From Rotaria sp. Silwood1 (lineage: Eukaryota > Rotifera > Eurotatoria > Philodinida > Philodinidae), in contig CAJNOP010000001.1 of the NCBI GenBank assembly GCA_905250075.1, forward strand, positions 8,254,922 to 8,318,921: a stretch of DNA of 64,000 bases, given 5' to 3'. Position numbers and translations under genes: made by a program. Shown here piece by piece: positions 39,211-49,020 of this stretch; position 1 is the first letter of the stretch, and every line of letters begins with the position of its first letter. Under the pieces are notes generated by a model, which did not search any database, was not told where the DNA came from, and was given only the letters and a program-made list of their open reading frames with translations.

Positions 39211-40141
39211 TTATTTCTGAAAGTTTTTATTATATCGTTTAAATTTTTTTGAATTAATATCATCATTATTTAATTGTAGATCACATTGTTTAATAATAGA
39301 ACGTCGTTCATGCCATTCATCTTTATCTGCTATACGAATGGCTATACAACGAACTATATTACTTTCAGATTTTAATCGACAAATAACACTAAATTTAACA
39401 AAATAAATATATAAAATTAATTAATTAATTAAATATTCTACCGAAGTTGAACATCTCGATCAATATTAGAAAATGATTGATCCATTTCAGCAAATATACA
39501 TTCAATACGATCTTTTTCATCAATTAATGAAAATTGACGTGTATTTGTTGATGATAATGATGTTATCTGAGAATCAAGCTTACCTTTAACAAAAAAAATA
39601 TTAAAATAATATTTTAATTAAAAAAATTTAAATTTACCAAAAATTTCAAATAAAATTGGATATGATAAATGTTTATTTGTCCAATGTTTCATACCTTGAA
39701 TAGTTGATGTTACTAATCGTAAAGATTCATCTTCTGGTAAGATTTTTATTTTCTATTATGAACAAAAAAATATTTAAGATATATTATTTTAAAATAAGAA
39801 AAACAAACTGCTGTAAATGAATGTTCTTGTTTAACACGCTTTATTAATGATGATTGTGTTTGAAGTTGTTGTTGTTGTTTTTGTACAGATGCATAGTTAC
39901 TTGTAGGAACATCATATTCAAATGAATCATTTTGATATTCATCTATTTTACGTTTTGATTTATTATTAATATTAGATTGTTGTGCAAGATTTGTTATGTT
40001 TGATAATGGACGAACATTTGTACTGAGTAATGGAATATGACCTGATGATTGTCGTTTGAAAACTGTTGAAGATGATGAACAAGATTTATTATTAGTCATC
40101 AATAATCGATGATTACTTGTCAAAATAGTTTGATCATACAT
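39211..40141 (-). CDS. SPATA22-like meiotic ssDNA-binding partner protein
   Basis: Four exons on -: 40141-39809, 39752-39638, 39583-39442 and 39388-39211, with in-phase junctions, giving 255 residues. The first 111 residues are Ser/Asn/Gln-rich and probably disordered, with a basic patch (KSKRKIDEY). The C-terminal half (about 112-235) reads EDESLRLVTSTIQGMKHWT, PILFEIFGKLDSQIT, FSLIDEKDRIECIFAEMDQ, RDVQLRVICRL and NIVRCIAIR. This follows the conserved C-terminal region of vertebrate SPATA22 (LR.LT..IE.MK.W, LFEV...LDS.VT, CVF.E.D, RVHRCVG, F.CV..R) in order and spacing. SPATA22 pairs with the OB-fold protein MEIOB, coats ssDNA together with RPA and is required for meiotic double-strand-break repair. 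The protein is shorter than vertebrate SPATA22 (about 360 residues), mostly in the N-terminal part. The family call is from memory; a related OB-fold protein of the RPA2 type is the main alternative. Confidence 0.7.
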
Positions 40142-40740
40142 TGTTTATTAAAGAATATGATTATTAATGCGTATTAAATAAAACTAACAAATGAGATTTT
40201 ATTTAAAATTGGGAAAATCTGTCATTGCCAATCAAGACCATTGATTGAATAGATGTCATCGGAAGAAGCTATAGCGAATCATAATTAATTTAATTATTAT
40301 TTATTATTATTGACAACGAAAAGAATATGAAAAATATTTATTAAACTTATTTTTTTTCCATGAAATGCTAAAAAGATTCATTTTCTTTCTGTTATCGATG
40401 AGCTAGAATATAGATGTCGCATTCATTCATTCATTTCAGTTGACCCATATAATTATTTATTCAAAATATAAATACATACGACAAGAGAAACATTCTTTCC
40501 AATATAAAGTACTTAAAGTGAATTTTCGAAATTTTGAAAGGGGGGTAACAATGTGAACAGGTTATTACCAGTGTTTGTAATGACTTTTCTAATATTTTCT
40601 ATTATCAGCTGTTGAAATATATGCTGTGATGAAGAAATAAATCAGAGAAGAACTTTTAGTTTTCTATGTTTTTCGTTTCTGAGAATTTATCAATGACGAA
40701 ACATACATATATCATAGCTACCCAGGTCGTTCATGCCCGA
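40142..40740. other. Non-coding stretch upstream of the SPATA22-like gene
   Basis: AT-rich sequence that should hold the promoter of the SPATA22-like gene. No motif could be assigned. Confidence 0.4.
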
Positions 40741-41100
40741 CCGTAAACGGCCGTACATCAATCATTTACGACGAAAAACGACAGCAGTTTACAGTGACCG
40801 TTTACGACAGTCATATACGACGTTTTACGGCGTATTGCGTTAACCGTAAACAATGACCATAAACAAACGATGCTGGGATAACATCGTACGATATCGCAAA
40901 CGACAGTCGTTTACAGTGACCGTTCACGGCAATCATATACGATGCTTTACAGTGTGTTACGCTCATCCTAAACAATGACCGTAAACGTTAGCCGTTTACG
41001 ATTACTGTAATAATACGGCGACTGTAAATGACACTCGGATTATACCATAAGATATTGTGAGCGCCAGTTGTAAACGATGTGATCTAAGATCATCGTTTTT
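40741..41100. repeat. CG-containing tandem repeat, about 122-bp period
   Basis: Two adjacent diverged copies begin near 40781 and 40903 with ACAGnnGTTTACAGTGACCG and continue in step (CATATACGA, TTTACnGnGT, TAAACAATGACC). Within each copy the short motif CGTTTACGAC/GACCGTAAAC recurs on both strands. It is unusually rich in CpG for this window. No coding potential. Confidence 0.6.
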
Positions 41101-41730
41101 TTATTGTAGTGTCCTTGCACAGTCGTTCACGACGACGAACTACTTTTCTTAGATATAGTGGCAAAATCAGAACTTCACTACTAGAAGAACCGAGCTTTGA
41201 AGCACTTTTTTCAAATCTATCAAAAATAGTACAAGTTTTCATAAAAGAATCTGAGATCGACACCGTCCCCCCTTGCCTTGAAAAATTCTCTTCACATATA
41301 CATTCTATAGATTTTTATCAATAAATCAACAAATTATCAATTGTTAATTTCTGATTTCGTTTAAAAAATTTTCTGTCCACATGAAGATTTTTCTACGGTT
41401 TTGTATTAAGTGTGGAAAATGATCACTCTAGAAACAGTATGCTGAATATTGTGGTATGGGGTCTCTCAATTAAGGCAGATTTGTGTAAGATTGAAACTAA
41501 AATGTTTAATTAGCAGTATCTCTTGAATACACTGGTAAAAAAAGACTGCGAAAGTGGATTTTGGTTTGCTCAGTGCACATCAGCTAGACATAATTTTTCT
41601 CAAGATCTAATTTGACAAATTCTTCTATCTGAAATTGAATTTGCAGGGTGAACTGCACGTACATGAACTGAGCTATAATACCAGAGATCTAAGAAATCCA
41701 AGTTGTTCTATGTGAAACTCATTAAAAAAA
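41101..41730. other. Non-coding stretch, possible repeat end
   Basis: A small open frame (41109-41324) has no domain. The sequence CAGGGTGAACTGCACGTACA at about 41645 resembles the mariner-like termini seen elsewhere in the window, but no partner end was found. Confidence 0.35.
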
Positions 41731-41958
41731 TTTTGACGAAAAGTCAGATTAAAACCGATTTTTCGATTAATAATAGAATTTTAATAGATTACAATGACAC
41801 TATTTTTTATTTGATTTTAATATGATATCTGAATCTAAATGATGGATTGCATTTCATAATAATTATTTTTAATTTATTTTAATCGATTGTTAAAATTGCA
41901 TAAATGACTATTCGATTGTTAATCAAAAACTTGATTTTAATCTGACTTTTCGTCAAAA
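41731..41958. mobile_element. Short inverted-repeat element (MITE-like)
   Basis: The ends are exact mirror images over 24 bp (TTTTGACGAAAAGTCAGATT and onward, against its complement). Inner sequence also pairs imperfectly (CGATTAATAATAGAATTTTA against TAAAATTGC...CGATTGTTAATC). It is 228 bp long and AT-rich, with no coding potential. Confidence 0.7.
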
Positions 41959-42171
41959 CCTTTTATATGGTTACAATAAGGAGCTAATAATAGATATAAT
42001 CACAGTAACAGACATGAGATCCTATTTGTGTTACTATTTGATTCAACAGATTTCTTTCCAGATACGATCGAATTATCAATAAAGGCATTCCATTTACGCA
42101 ACTTAAATTGACTCATACCATTTTAAACTCGAGACTAAATAATCCTTTAAGTTAACATACTTTCTCATAAG

Positions 42172-42540
42172 ATTTGACTCTTTTTGTGTACTCAAAAAGT
42201 GAGTACACACTAGAATCGGTCAGTTTGTCCGTCCAGCCGGCCGGCCGGGCGTCCGTCCGTTTACACGATAACTTTTAAAAGGAGTCAGATCACGATGAAA
42301 TTTTCTACACAATTCAGTCTTGACAATATCTCGGTCGAGTTCGAAGATGAGAAGGACTGGGCGAGCCCTTCCTGAGTTATTGCAAAAATACTCATTTTCC
42401 CTATACCTTCCCTATGGAAAGATCGACCGATTCCCGCTTTCGTAAACAACTTTTCCTATCATAGTTTACTAAAAGCCCCACTATTATATACCATTCGATA
42501 GAGAATTTCAAGAGCTACAAAATGGTATATAAAACATAAA
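42172..42540. repeat. Dispersed repeat with TCCGTCCG core
   Basis: A hairpin (GTGTACTCAAAAAGTGAGTACAC) is followed by GTCCGTCC and CGGCCGGCCGGGCG, then a CGATAACTTTTAAAAGGAGTC and GATGAAATTTTCTACAC stretch. The sequence around the TCCGTCCG core followed by a CGATAACTTTT.AA..G segment is of a type that I recall as a dispersed repeat in many invertebrate genomes. It is much richer in GC than its surroundings. Confidence 0.45.
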
Positions 42541-42587
42541 GAAACAAGAAGGTTGACTCACCTATCACAAAGATAATTAACGAGAAC

Positions 42588-43291
42588 TAATGTCGGCGCC
42601 AGAATGAAAGAGGGGTGAATATAAATTGAATAACTCAACAACGGCAAGAGCTACTGAGCTGCGGTTTTCACCAATCGAAAGAAGAGGAGTAAGCACGTCT
42701 TTTTCTCTGATAATGTATAAGACGAAATCCTTTTAAAGCTAATCATACTCGAAAAACCTAAAAAAGAATCCATGAAATGACCTGGCAGCTACATGAAATT
42801 TTAATTTTGACCTTTTATTTAGATAGAGGGACTTCAAAATCTATAGTTCAAGACACAATGCGCTTTCTTACTTTTTCTTACATTTCCATCAAAATCTCAA
42901 GCTACTAGGATAAATAGCGGGAAAATTGCGAAAAAATCAGCAAAATGCCCTATTATTTGCGCATGTAAGTGCATGATCCCATTTGCTCAGCGTTAGAATA
43001 TAATAAGACAACGATTTGTATTGTATTTTGAGCTATAGATCTGAAGTCTCTCTGTCTAAATCAAAGGTCAAAATTAAAATTTCATCTAGCTGCCAGGTCA
43101 TTTCATGGGTTCTTTTTTCAGGTTTTTCGAATATGTTTAGTTTTAAAAGGATTTCGTCTTATACATTATCAGAAAAAAAGACGTGCCCACTCCTCTTCTT
43201 TCGATTGGTGAAAACCGCAGTTCGGTAGCTCTTGCCGTTGTTGAATTATTAAATTTATATCCACCCCTCTTTCATTCTGGCGCCGACATTA
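42588..43291. repeat. Long inverted repeat, about 700 bp
   Basis: Outer ends TAATGTCGGCGCCAGAATGA and its complement. The arms pair along about 260 bp each (AGAGGGGTG, AACTCAACAACGGCAAGAGC, CTTTTAAAGCTAATCAT and their mirror images), with a central spacer of about 150 bp around 42870-43020. The open frame at 43016-43228 is a shadow of one arm. Confidence 0.8.
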
Positions 43292-43559
43292 ATAATAAGT
43301 TAATGCTTATAATAGTATTAATTTATATCAGCTACAATACTTTTATATTAAAATTGTAACGTAAAAGTATTAGAATTAATCAGGGCTGCTGGCTGCGTCT
43401 AACCTTAAATTAATCAATACAAATTCAAATACTTTTTCTTAGGAACGGAAAACAAGAATATTGGTGTTAGCATTAATTTAATACTAACACTAATGCTAAT
43501 GCACAACCCCTAGTGTCGCTTCTAGATTACTGTCTTGACATAGTATCTTTAACTTTTTA
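43292..43559. other. Non-coding stretch between repeats
   Basis: It contains repeated ATTAATACTAACACTAATGC-like short motifs and nothing else recognised. Confidence 0.4.
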
Positions 43560-44345
43560 TAGTTACCAGGTGGTAGTCTTTGTAACTTTTCAGGATCTCT
43601 CTAGGGGTACTTGGGATAACTTCTCCAGCGCTACGTAGGGATGCCGTCGCTGACTTCTGAAGGAGTGCCAATGGATACTCCAGGTAACTTTTCAAGCGGT
43701 ATCTGGGGGTACCATTATTAACTGTTGAAGGACTGCCAAGGGGTACTTGGGGTAACTTTTCAAGTGCTCTCTAGGGGTACCATAACTGACTACTGCAGGA
43801 CTGCTAAGGGATACTCTACGTAACTTTTCTAGCGCTATGCACGGGTACCGTTACTGAATTCTCAAGGACTGTCATGTGATACTCTACGTAGCTTTACAAG
43901 CGCTATCTAGGGGTATCATTACTGACTTCTGAGTGACTATCGTAGGGGCACTTGGGATAACTTTTCAAGCGCTACCTAGGAATAGCATTGCTGACTTCTC
44001 AAGGGCTGTCAAGGGTACTCTGGGTGAATTCCAAAGCGCTAGCTAGGAGTAGTATCACCGACTTCTCCGGAACTGCCATAAAGCATTCGAGGTAACTTCT
44101 CAAGCGCTGTCTAGGAATACTTTTACTGAATTCTGAAGAACTGCCAAGGGCTGCTCTGAGTAACTTGTCAAGCACGACGTTAGGGTAGAATCACTGACTT
44201 CTCGAGGGCTGCTTAGGGGTACTCTGGGTAACTTTTGAATGGCTATTCAGGAATAGTATCACTAGCTTCGGCTGGGCTATCTACGGTTACCCAGGCGAAC
44301 TTTTCAAGTACTATTCAGAAGTGCTCTGGGTAGCTTTCCAAAGAA
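43560..44345. repeat. Tandem satellite, 68-bp period (dimer of 34-bp monomers)
   Basis: The motif GGTAACTTTTCAAG (and variants) recurs at 43615, 43683, 43751, 43819, 43887, 43956, 44023, 44091, 44159, 44227 and 44295, that is every 68 bp (67-69), with a final 34-bp step to 44329. Each 68-bp unit consists of two related 34-bp halves, both containing AGGGGTAC...GTAAC-like sequence. About 11 diverged copies, no coding frame. Confidence 0.85.
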
Positions 44346-44607
44346 TACCAGTAGGTACCCTAAGTAGGTTTGTTCATTGGTTAGCTACAGACCAATTTTG
44401 TAGCCATTTCAAGTGTCTCAGCATGATATCGACTATTAGGTCAGTGTTAAGATAATGGCATATAAGTGTATGTCGTTGGTAGTTTAAGAAACTATTAATG
44501 ATCCTCTTTTCGATTCTGATTTTTTAACTGAATTATCGCTCATATGAAAGATGTCGAACTATGAATATGGTTTCTGAAGCCTCTTGTTTGTTTGTAACTA
44601 GGAAGCC

Positions 44608-45557
44608 AACGGTGACGATAACCGTAGGTGCGGTTATCGGTCCCACTACGGTAACCGTAGATACGGTTACCGGTCGAACTACGATATCCGTAGGTACAGT
44701 TATCGGTTCGAACCGGTTGTCAAGAAAAACAGCATTTTTTAAGAAAATACCGATAATTTGTAAAGGTTGACGAAAGTAAATCGGGGTCGAGGAATCCGAA
44801 TCTGAAGTCAATTTTTGAACATTTCGAAATGAATTTTTTGGACAAAGGAAAGGGTTTTTTTTAGAAAAATAATGATACTTCATAAAGGTTGACGAAAGCA
44901 AATCGGGATCGGAGAATCCGAATCTGAAGTCAGTTTTTCAAAATTTCGAAATAAATTTTTTGCACAAAGGAAAGGGTTTCTTAGAAAAATAATGATATTT
45001 TATAAAGGTTCGAAAGGAAATCGGGGTCGGAGAATCCGAATCTGAAGTCGACTTTTGAAAATGTTGAGTTTTAGTTCTTCACATAGAATATTTTTCAAGG
45101 ATAAACTTTTCTAGAAAAAAAGACGACTTTCAAGGAGCGGTTTAGTCTATGGAAGAGAAAATTGAAAAGCTCAAGAATTTGATTTCAGATTCGAACTCTT
45201 CTACCTCGATTTACTTTCGTCAGCCTTTATATAATATCATTATTTTTCTAAAAACCCCTTTCCTTTGTCGAAAAAATTTAATGCGAAATTTTCAAAAACT
45301 GAGTTTAGATTTGCATTCTCCGATCTCGATTTACTTTCGTCAACCTTTATGAAGTATCATTATTTTTCTAAAAAAAACCCTTTCCTTTGTCCAAAAAATT
45401 CATTTCCAAATGTTCAAAAACTGACTTCAGATTCGGATTCCTCGACCCCGATTTACTTTCGTCAACCTTTAAAATTATCGGTATTTTCTTAAAAAATGCT
45501 GTTTTCCTTGACAACCGGTTTGAACCGATAACTGTACCTACGGTTATCGTCACCGTT
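44608..45557. repeat. Long inverted repeat (950 bp) with internal 120-bp tandem units
   Basis: The terminal sequences AACGGTGACGATAACCGTAG and its complement mark the ends. Each end contains a cluster of short palindromes of the GGTTATCGG/GGTAACCG type. Inside, a unit of about 120 bp (AAAGGTTGACGAAAGnAAATCGGG...) is repeated three times in the left arm (about 44761, 44885, 45004) and three times in inverted orientation in the right arm (about 45209, 45331, 45450). All open frames across it are palindrome shadows. Confidence 0.8.
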
Positions 45558-45730
45558 GCATCCCTACTTCCATATAATAGCTTTTGAGGACCTATGGATA
45601 TCTCCATAGTATAGTCCTTGAGAACCTATGGGTACCTCTATACAACAGCTCTTGAGGACCATATGGCTACCTTCATATAACAGCCTATGAGGACCTATGG
45701 ATACTTCCATATCATAGCTCTTGGACCTTT
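45558..45730. repeat. Tandem repeat, 34-bp period
   Basis: Units of the form CCATATAATAGCTTTTGAGG followed by ACCTATGGATATCT recur at about 45570, 45604, 45638, 45673 and 45707. The period and the AGGACCTATGGATA-like core suggest kinship with the 34-bp half-units of the satellite at 43560-44345. Confidence 0.7.
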
Positions 45731-45801
45731 TCCATGAAAGCCTTTTATGACCATTAGCCTTTAACCCGGTACAGACAGACACATAGACACCGAAAATTAC
45801 A

Positions 45802-46775
45802 GGTTGATTACGTTATTTTTAATAGTTTTGTGTAGTTTGCTATATTTACGCAGAATAGTGGAAGTTTCGTATTTTAACACAGTTGGATAGAGCATCGACT
45901 ACTCTATCGAACCATATAATTTACATTTTATTTGCTCTGACTCTAGACCAAAAAATTGGTATATCTCAAAAGCAATCAAAAAAAATTTTTTAAGAAAGCA
46001 AGTTTGACATGATGGCTAGGAGTGGATAAATAGCCATGTTTTGTATCTTTTTGCATGTTTTATTAAAAACAAAATATACCAGAAGATGCAGCATGAAAAG
46101 CTCTACAATCTACATGGTAAATCTTATTTTAATTGTACACCTTTTGTGTTCAGTAAATCAAAATTCAGTGCGACCAACATTCGCCATCCCAAAAACAATC
46201 ATTTTTTTTACATGAACAAATATTCGTTTATTTAATTTCATATTTTTATTACCTAATATATCTTCGTAAAAAAAAGCAATATATACCAAAAGATGCAGCA
46301 TGAAAAGGTCTACAATTTAGACAGTAAAGCTTATTGAAATTGTTGAAAAAAATTAAAAGAAAAAAGATGGTGTCGGACGAAGTTTCGCACGGTCGAAGTT
46401 TGGATGCTCAAAATTTTGCCCATTTTGAAAACATAAACTAAAAGTATAAAACAAGCGTTCTTGTGTAGATTGTACAGCTTTTCATGCTGCATCTTCTGGT
46501 ATATTTTGTTTTAATAAAACATGCAAAAAGATACAAAACATGGCTATTTATCTACTCCTACCCATCATCTGAAACTTGCTTCCTTAAAAAAATTTTTTTG
46601 ACAGCTTTTGAGATTTATCAATTTTTTGGACTAGAACCAAAAGAGACAAAATGTAAACCATATGGTTCGATAGAGCAGCCAATGCTCTATCTAACTGTAT
46701 CAAAATAAGAAACTTTCCATGTTTTACATGAATACAGCAAGCTACACAAAACTATTAAACATAACGTAATCAACC
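45802..46775. repeat. Long inverted repeat (974 bp) with an internal extra copy
   Basis: The ends GGTTGATTACGTTATTTTTA and the mirror TAAACATAACGTAATCAACC define it. The arms pair over about 330 bp each and include the AAATATACCAGAAGATGCAG...GAAAAGCTCTACAAT block also found in the foldback at 32938-33224. A third copy of that block lies in the spacer at about 46286. Confidence 0.8.
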
Positions 46776-46943
46776 TATATTTTTGTTGGCAATCTGCAGG
46801 TAGCGCTAAAAGTCGATATAGGATAACTTTTCTACAGATAGCTCAAGGTTCTCATATGAAACGTCGTTCATAATTGCACTTTGTTTTCGTTTATATATAT
46901 GAGAAAAATAACTATTAAAAATAACGTTAACAACCTTAAAAAA

Positions 46944-47043
46944 NNNNNNNNNNNNNNNNNNNNNNNNNNNNNNNNNNNNNNNNNNNNNNNNNNNNNNNNN
47001 NNNNNNNNNNNNNNNNNNNNNNNNNNNNNNNNNNNNNNNNNNN
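46944..47043. other. Assembly gap of 100 N
   Basis: Exactly 100 undetermined bases, the conventional size for a gap of unknown length. It lies immediately upstream of near-identical 126-bp coding repeats, which probably caused the assembly break. Confidence 0.99.
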
Positions 47044-47044
47044 G

Positions 47045-47719
47045 GCTACTTCCCACAACAACATCGGTTTGGTGTATGATAAGATGGGCGAGTACTCGAA
47101 AGCACTTTCATCGTACGAAAGGTCACTTGAAATCCAAAAGATAACTCTCCCTCCGAATCATCCCGGCTTGGCTACTTCCCACAACAACATCGGTTTGGTG
47201 TATGATAAGATGGGCGTGTACTCGAAAGCACTTTCATCGTACGAAAGGTCACTTGAAATCCAAAAAATAACTCTCCCTCCGAATCATCCCGACTTGGCTA
47301 CTTCCTACAACAACATTGGAAGGGTGTATTATAGCATGGGCGAGTACTCGAAAGCACTTTCATCGTACGAAAGATCACTTGAAATCCGAAAAATAGCTCT
47401 CCCTCCGAATCATCCCGACTTGGCTACTTCGTACAATAACATCGGAAGTGTGTATGATTACATGGGCGAGTACTCGAAAGCACTTTCATCGTTAGAAAGG
47501 GCACTTGAAATCTACAAAATAACTCTCTCTCCGAATCATGCCGGGCTGGCTGCTTCCTACAACAACATCGGTAGGGTGTATGATAACATGGGCGAGTACT
47601 CGAAAGCACTTTCGTCATACGAAAGGTCACTTGAGATTTTGAGCAAGTCGATGCGTTCTACTCATCCGGATTTGGTACTTATGAAAATAAAAATTTTAAG
47701 TTTAAAAAACAGATTTTAG
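47045..47719 (+). CDS. Tetratricopeptide-repeat protein (kinesin-light-chain-like TPR), 5' end missing in gap
   Basis: An open frame runs out of the assembly gap to a stop at 47719. It consists of five tandem 42-residue TPR units (DNA period exactly 126 bp, starting at 47045, 47171, 47297, 47423 and 47549) with consensus SYNNIGxVYDxMGEYSKALS, YERSLEIxKITL, PPNHPDLA. A short non-repeat tail follows (STHPDLVLMKIKILSLKNRF). TPR arrays of this type mediate protein-protein binding, and in bdelloids they are very numerous, often fused to NB-ARC or ART domains; the N-terminal partner, if any, lies in or before the gap. The repeats are almost identical in DNA, more so than selection on protein alone would need, which points to recent unit duplication or conversion. 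This block is less AT-rich than its surroundings. Confidence 0.85.
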   Translation, partial: ATSHNNIGLVYDKMGEYSKALSSYERSLEIQKITLPPNHPGLATSHNNIGLVYDKMGVYSKALSSYERSLEIQKITLPPNHPDLATSYNNIGRVYYSMGEYSKALSSYERSLEIRKIALPPNHPDLATSYNNIGSVYDYMGEYSKALSSLERALEIYKITLSPNHAGLAASYNNIGRVYDNMGEYSKALSSYERSLEILSKSMRSTHPDLVLMKIKILSLKNRF

Positions 47720-47897
47720 TAGTTTTATGTTTCATTTCTGCGAAAATAAAATTCTTGAGATGTTAGTTGTGATGTGGATTCTCATCGTTTTTTTTTTCTT
47801 GAGATGAAGAAGTTCAATCTGAGTTCCGGTGTTTTTAAGAGCGATGCTTTAGATTTGAGTTGTATTCAGAAAATTCGGAAGTTGCTATTATGGTAGG

Positions 47898-48062
47898 GCG
47901 CGTGCGAGTGTGGGTTTGAATATGGCTGTCGGTGCGAGGTGGTATATGGGTGCATCTGAGGCTTTGAGCCTGGGAACATTGGTAGCGAGACACACAATAC
48001 CCATTAGACTCGCATGCACATCGCAGCCACATATATGCACCGGCAGCCACATTCACGTGCAC
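47898..48062. repeat. Degenerate G/T-rich to C/A-rich foldback
   Basis: The left half is GTG-rich (GCGTGCGAGTGTGGG, GTCGGTGCGAGG) and the right half CAC-rich (CACATCGCAGCCACATATAT, GCACCGGCAGCC). The halves are weak reverse complements. It is the first of three similar structures within 1.4 kb. Confidence 0.45.
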
Positions 48063-48262
48063 ATCCTTATTTTAAGAATTATTCAACTGAAGAAACATCT
48101 TTTTGTTTACTTATGTCAAACTATATATTTTTTATTTTGCGAATGATTTTCGAAAAACTGTTACAATAGATGATCTGTCTGTAGTTGTATAGAAATTTTA
48201 TGTAGCTACATTTGATAATCTAACTGAGCCTGAGTTATTTAAAACATATCGCAGGATTTCAC

Positions 48263-48460
48263 GGTAAGGGTGTGGGTGTGGGGGCTGTGGCTGTGGCTGT
48301 GGGTTGGTGTGGGTGTTGGTGTTGGTGTTGATGTGGATAATCAGCGGGAACAGCCACGCTTACACCCTCAAAGCAATGATTTGAATGCGGGTGTCGGTGT
48401 AGCCGGATTGATGGGTGTCTTTTTTTTGCCAACACTCATACCCACGCCTACATTGTTATT
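48263..48460. repeat. G/T-rich minisatellite with C/A-rich counterpart
   Basis: GTGGGTGTGGGGGCTGTGGC-like repeats run to about 48335, and a short complementary CAACACTCATACCCACGCC stretch lies at 48428-48450. The small open frame across it is a repeat translation. Confidence 0.5.
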
Positions 48461-48695
48461 TTAATTACTAAAATAGATAAATATTTGAAATCAAGTTCTA
48501 GATAAATGTTCTTGGGTTATAGAGGAACTGACAAGAAGAAAATACAGCAACAGTATTTCTATTTCACAAAATGAACGGTGCAGGAGTGTTTGAAATAGCA
48601 GTAGTTTTTCACCTTCACGTAGTCAACATCGTCAAACTGCCTGATGGAGCTTGATTCTAATTATATTCACTTAGTTTGCCTGTCAGAGTGCCGGA

Positions 48696-49020
48696 TCATA
48701 TGTGCAGGTTAGGTACGTAGTACTGAGCACGAGCTCTGACTTGTATTAAATGAATTCCAGCATCAAGATATATTGTTTCAGATTTAGAGCAGACAAAATA
48801 AAAGCTAGCGGACAATGGCTCATGCCAATAGTCGCGTATTTCGGTCCATTGTGAACCCTTGTTTCCCGAGAGCATGCCATTGTAAAGCAGGTGATAATCG
48901 TACAAAAACGCAATTTGGAAACCACTCGCTGGTTTTATAACTCCACAGGTTCCTATAAAGTGCAGTTTATATAGGACAGAGCAAACGTGATGAACGATAA
49001 TAGATAAGGCTGGGCACTTT
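48696..49020 (-). pseudogene. Possible coding fragment, beta-sandwich-like, no start
   Basis: An open frame on - runs from about 49014 to a stop at 48696 without an initiator Met in a sensible place. Its composition is more protein-like than other frames here: GTCGVIKPASGFQIAFLYDY, then GSQWTEIRDYW and TIYLDAGIHLIQVRARAQY. The pattern YL.AG.H.IQVRAR resembles a beta-sandwich domain of a secreted or adhesive protein, but no family is recognised. It sits alone between two G/T-rich hairpins, so it is probably a displaced gene piece or the last exon of a gene not otherwise visible. Confidence 0.35.

Noticed and set aside
44533-45607. Several 65-120-residue frames on both strands
   Set aside because: They are mirror translations of the arms of one inverted repeat; similar peptides appear on both strands for that reason.
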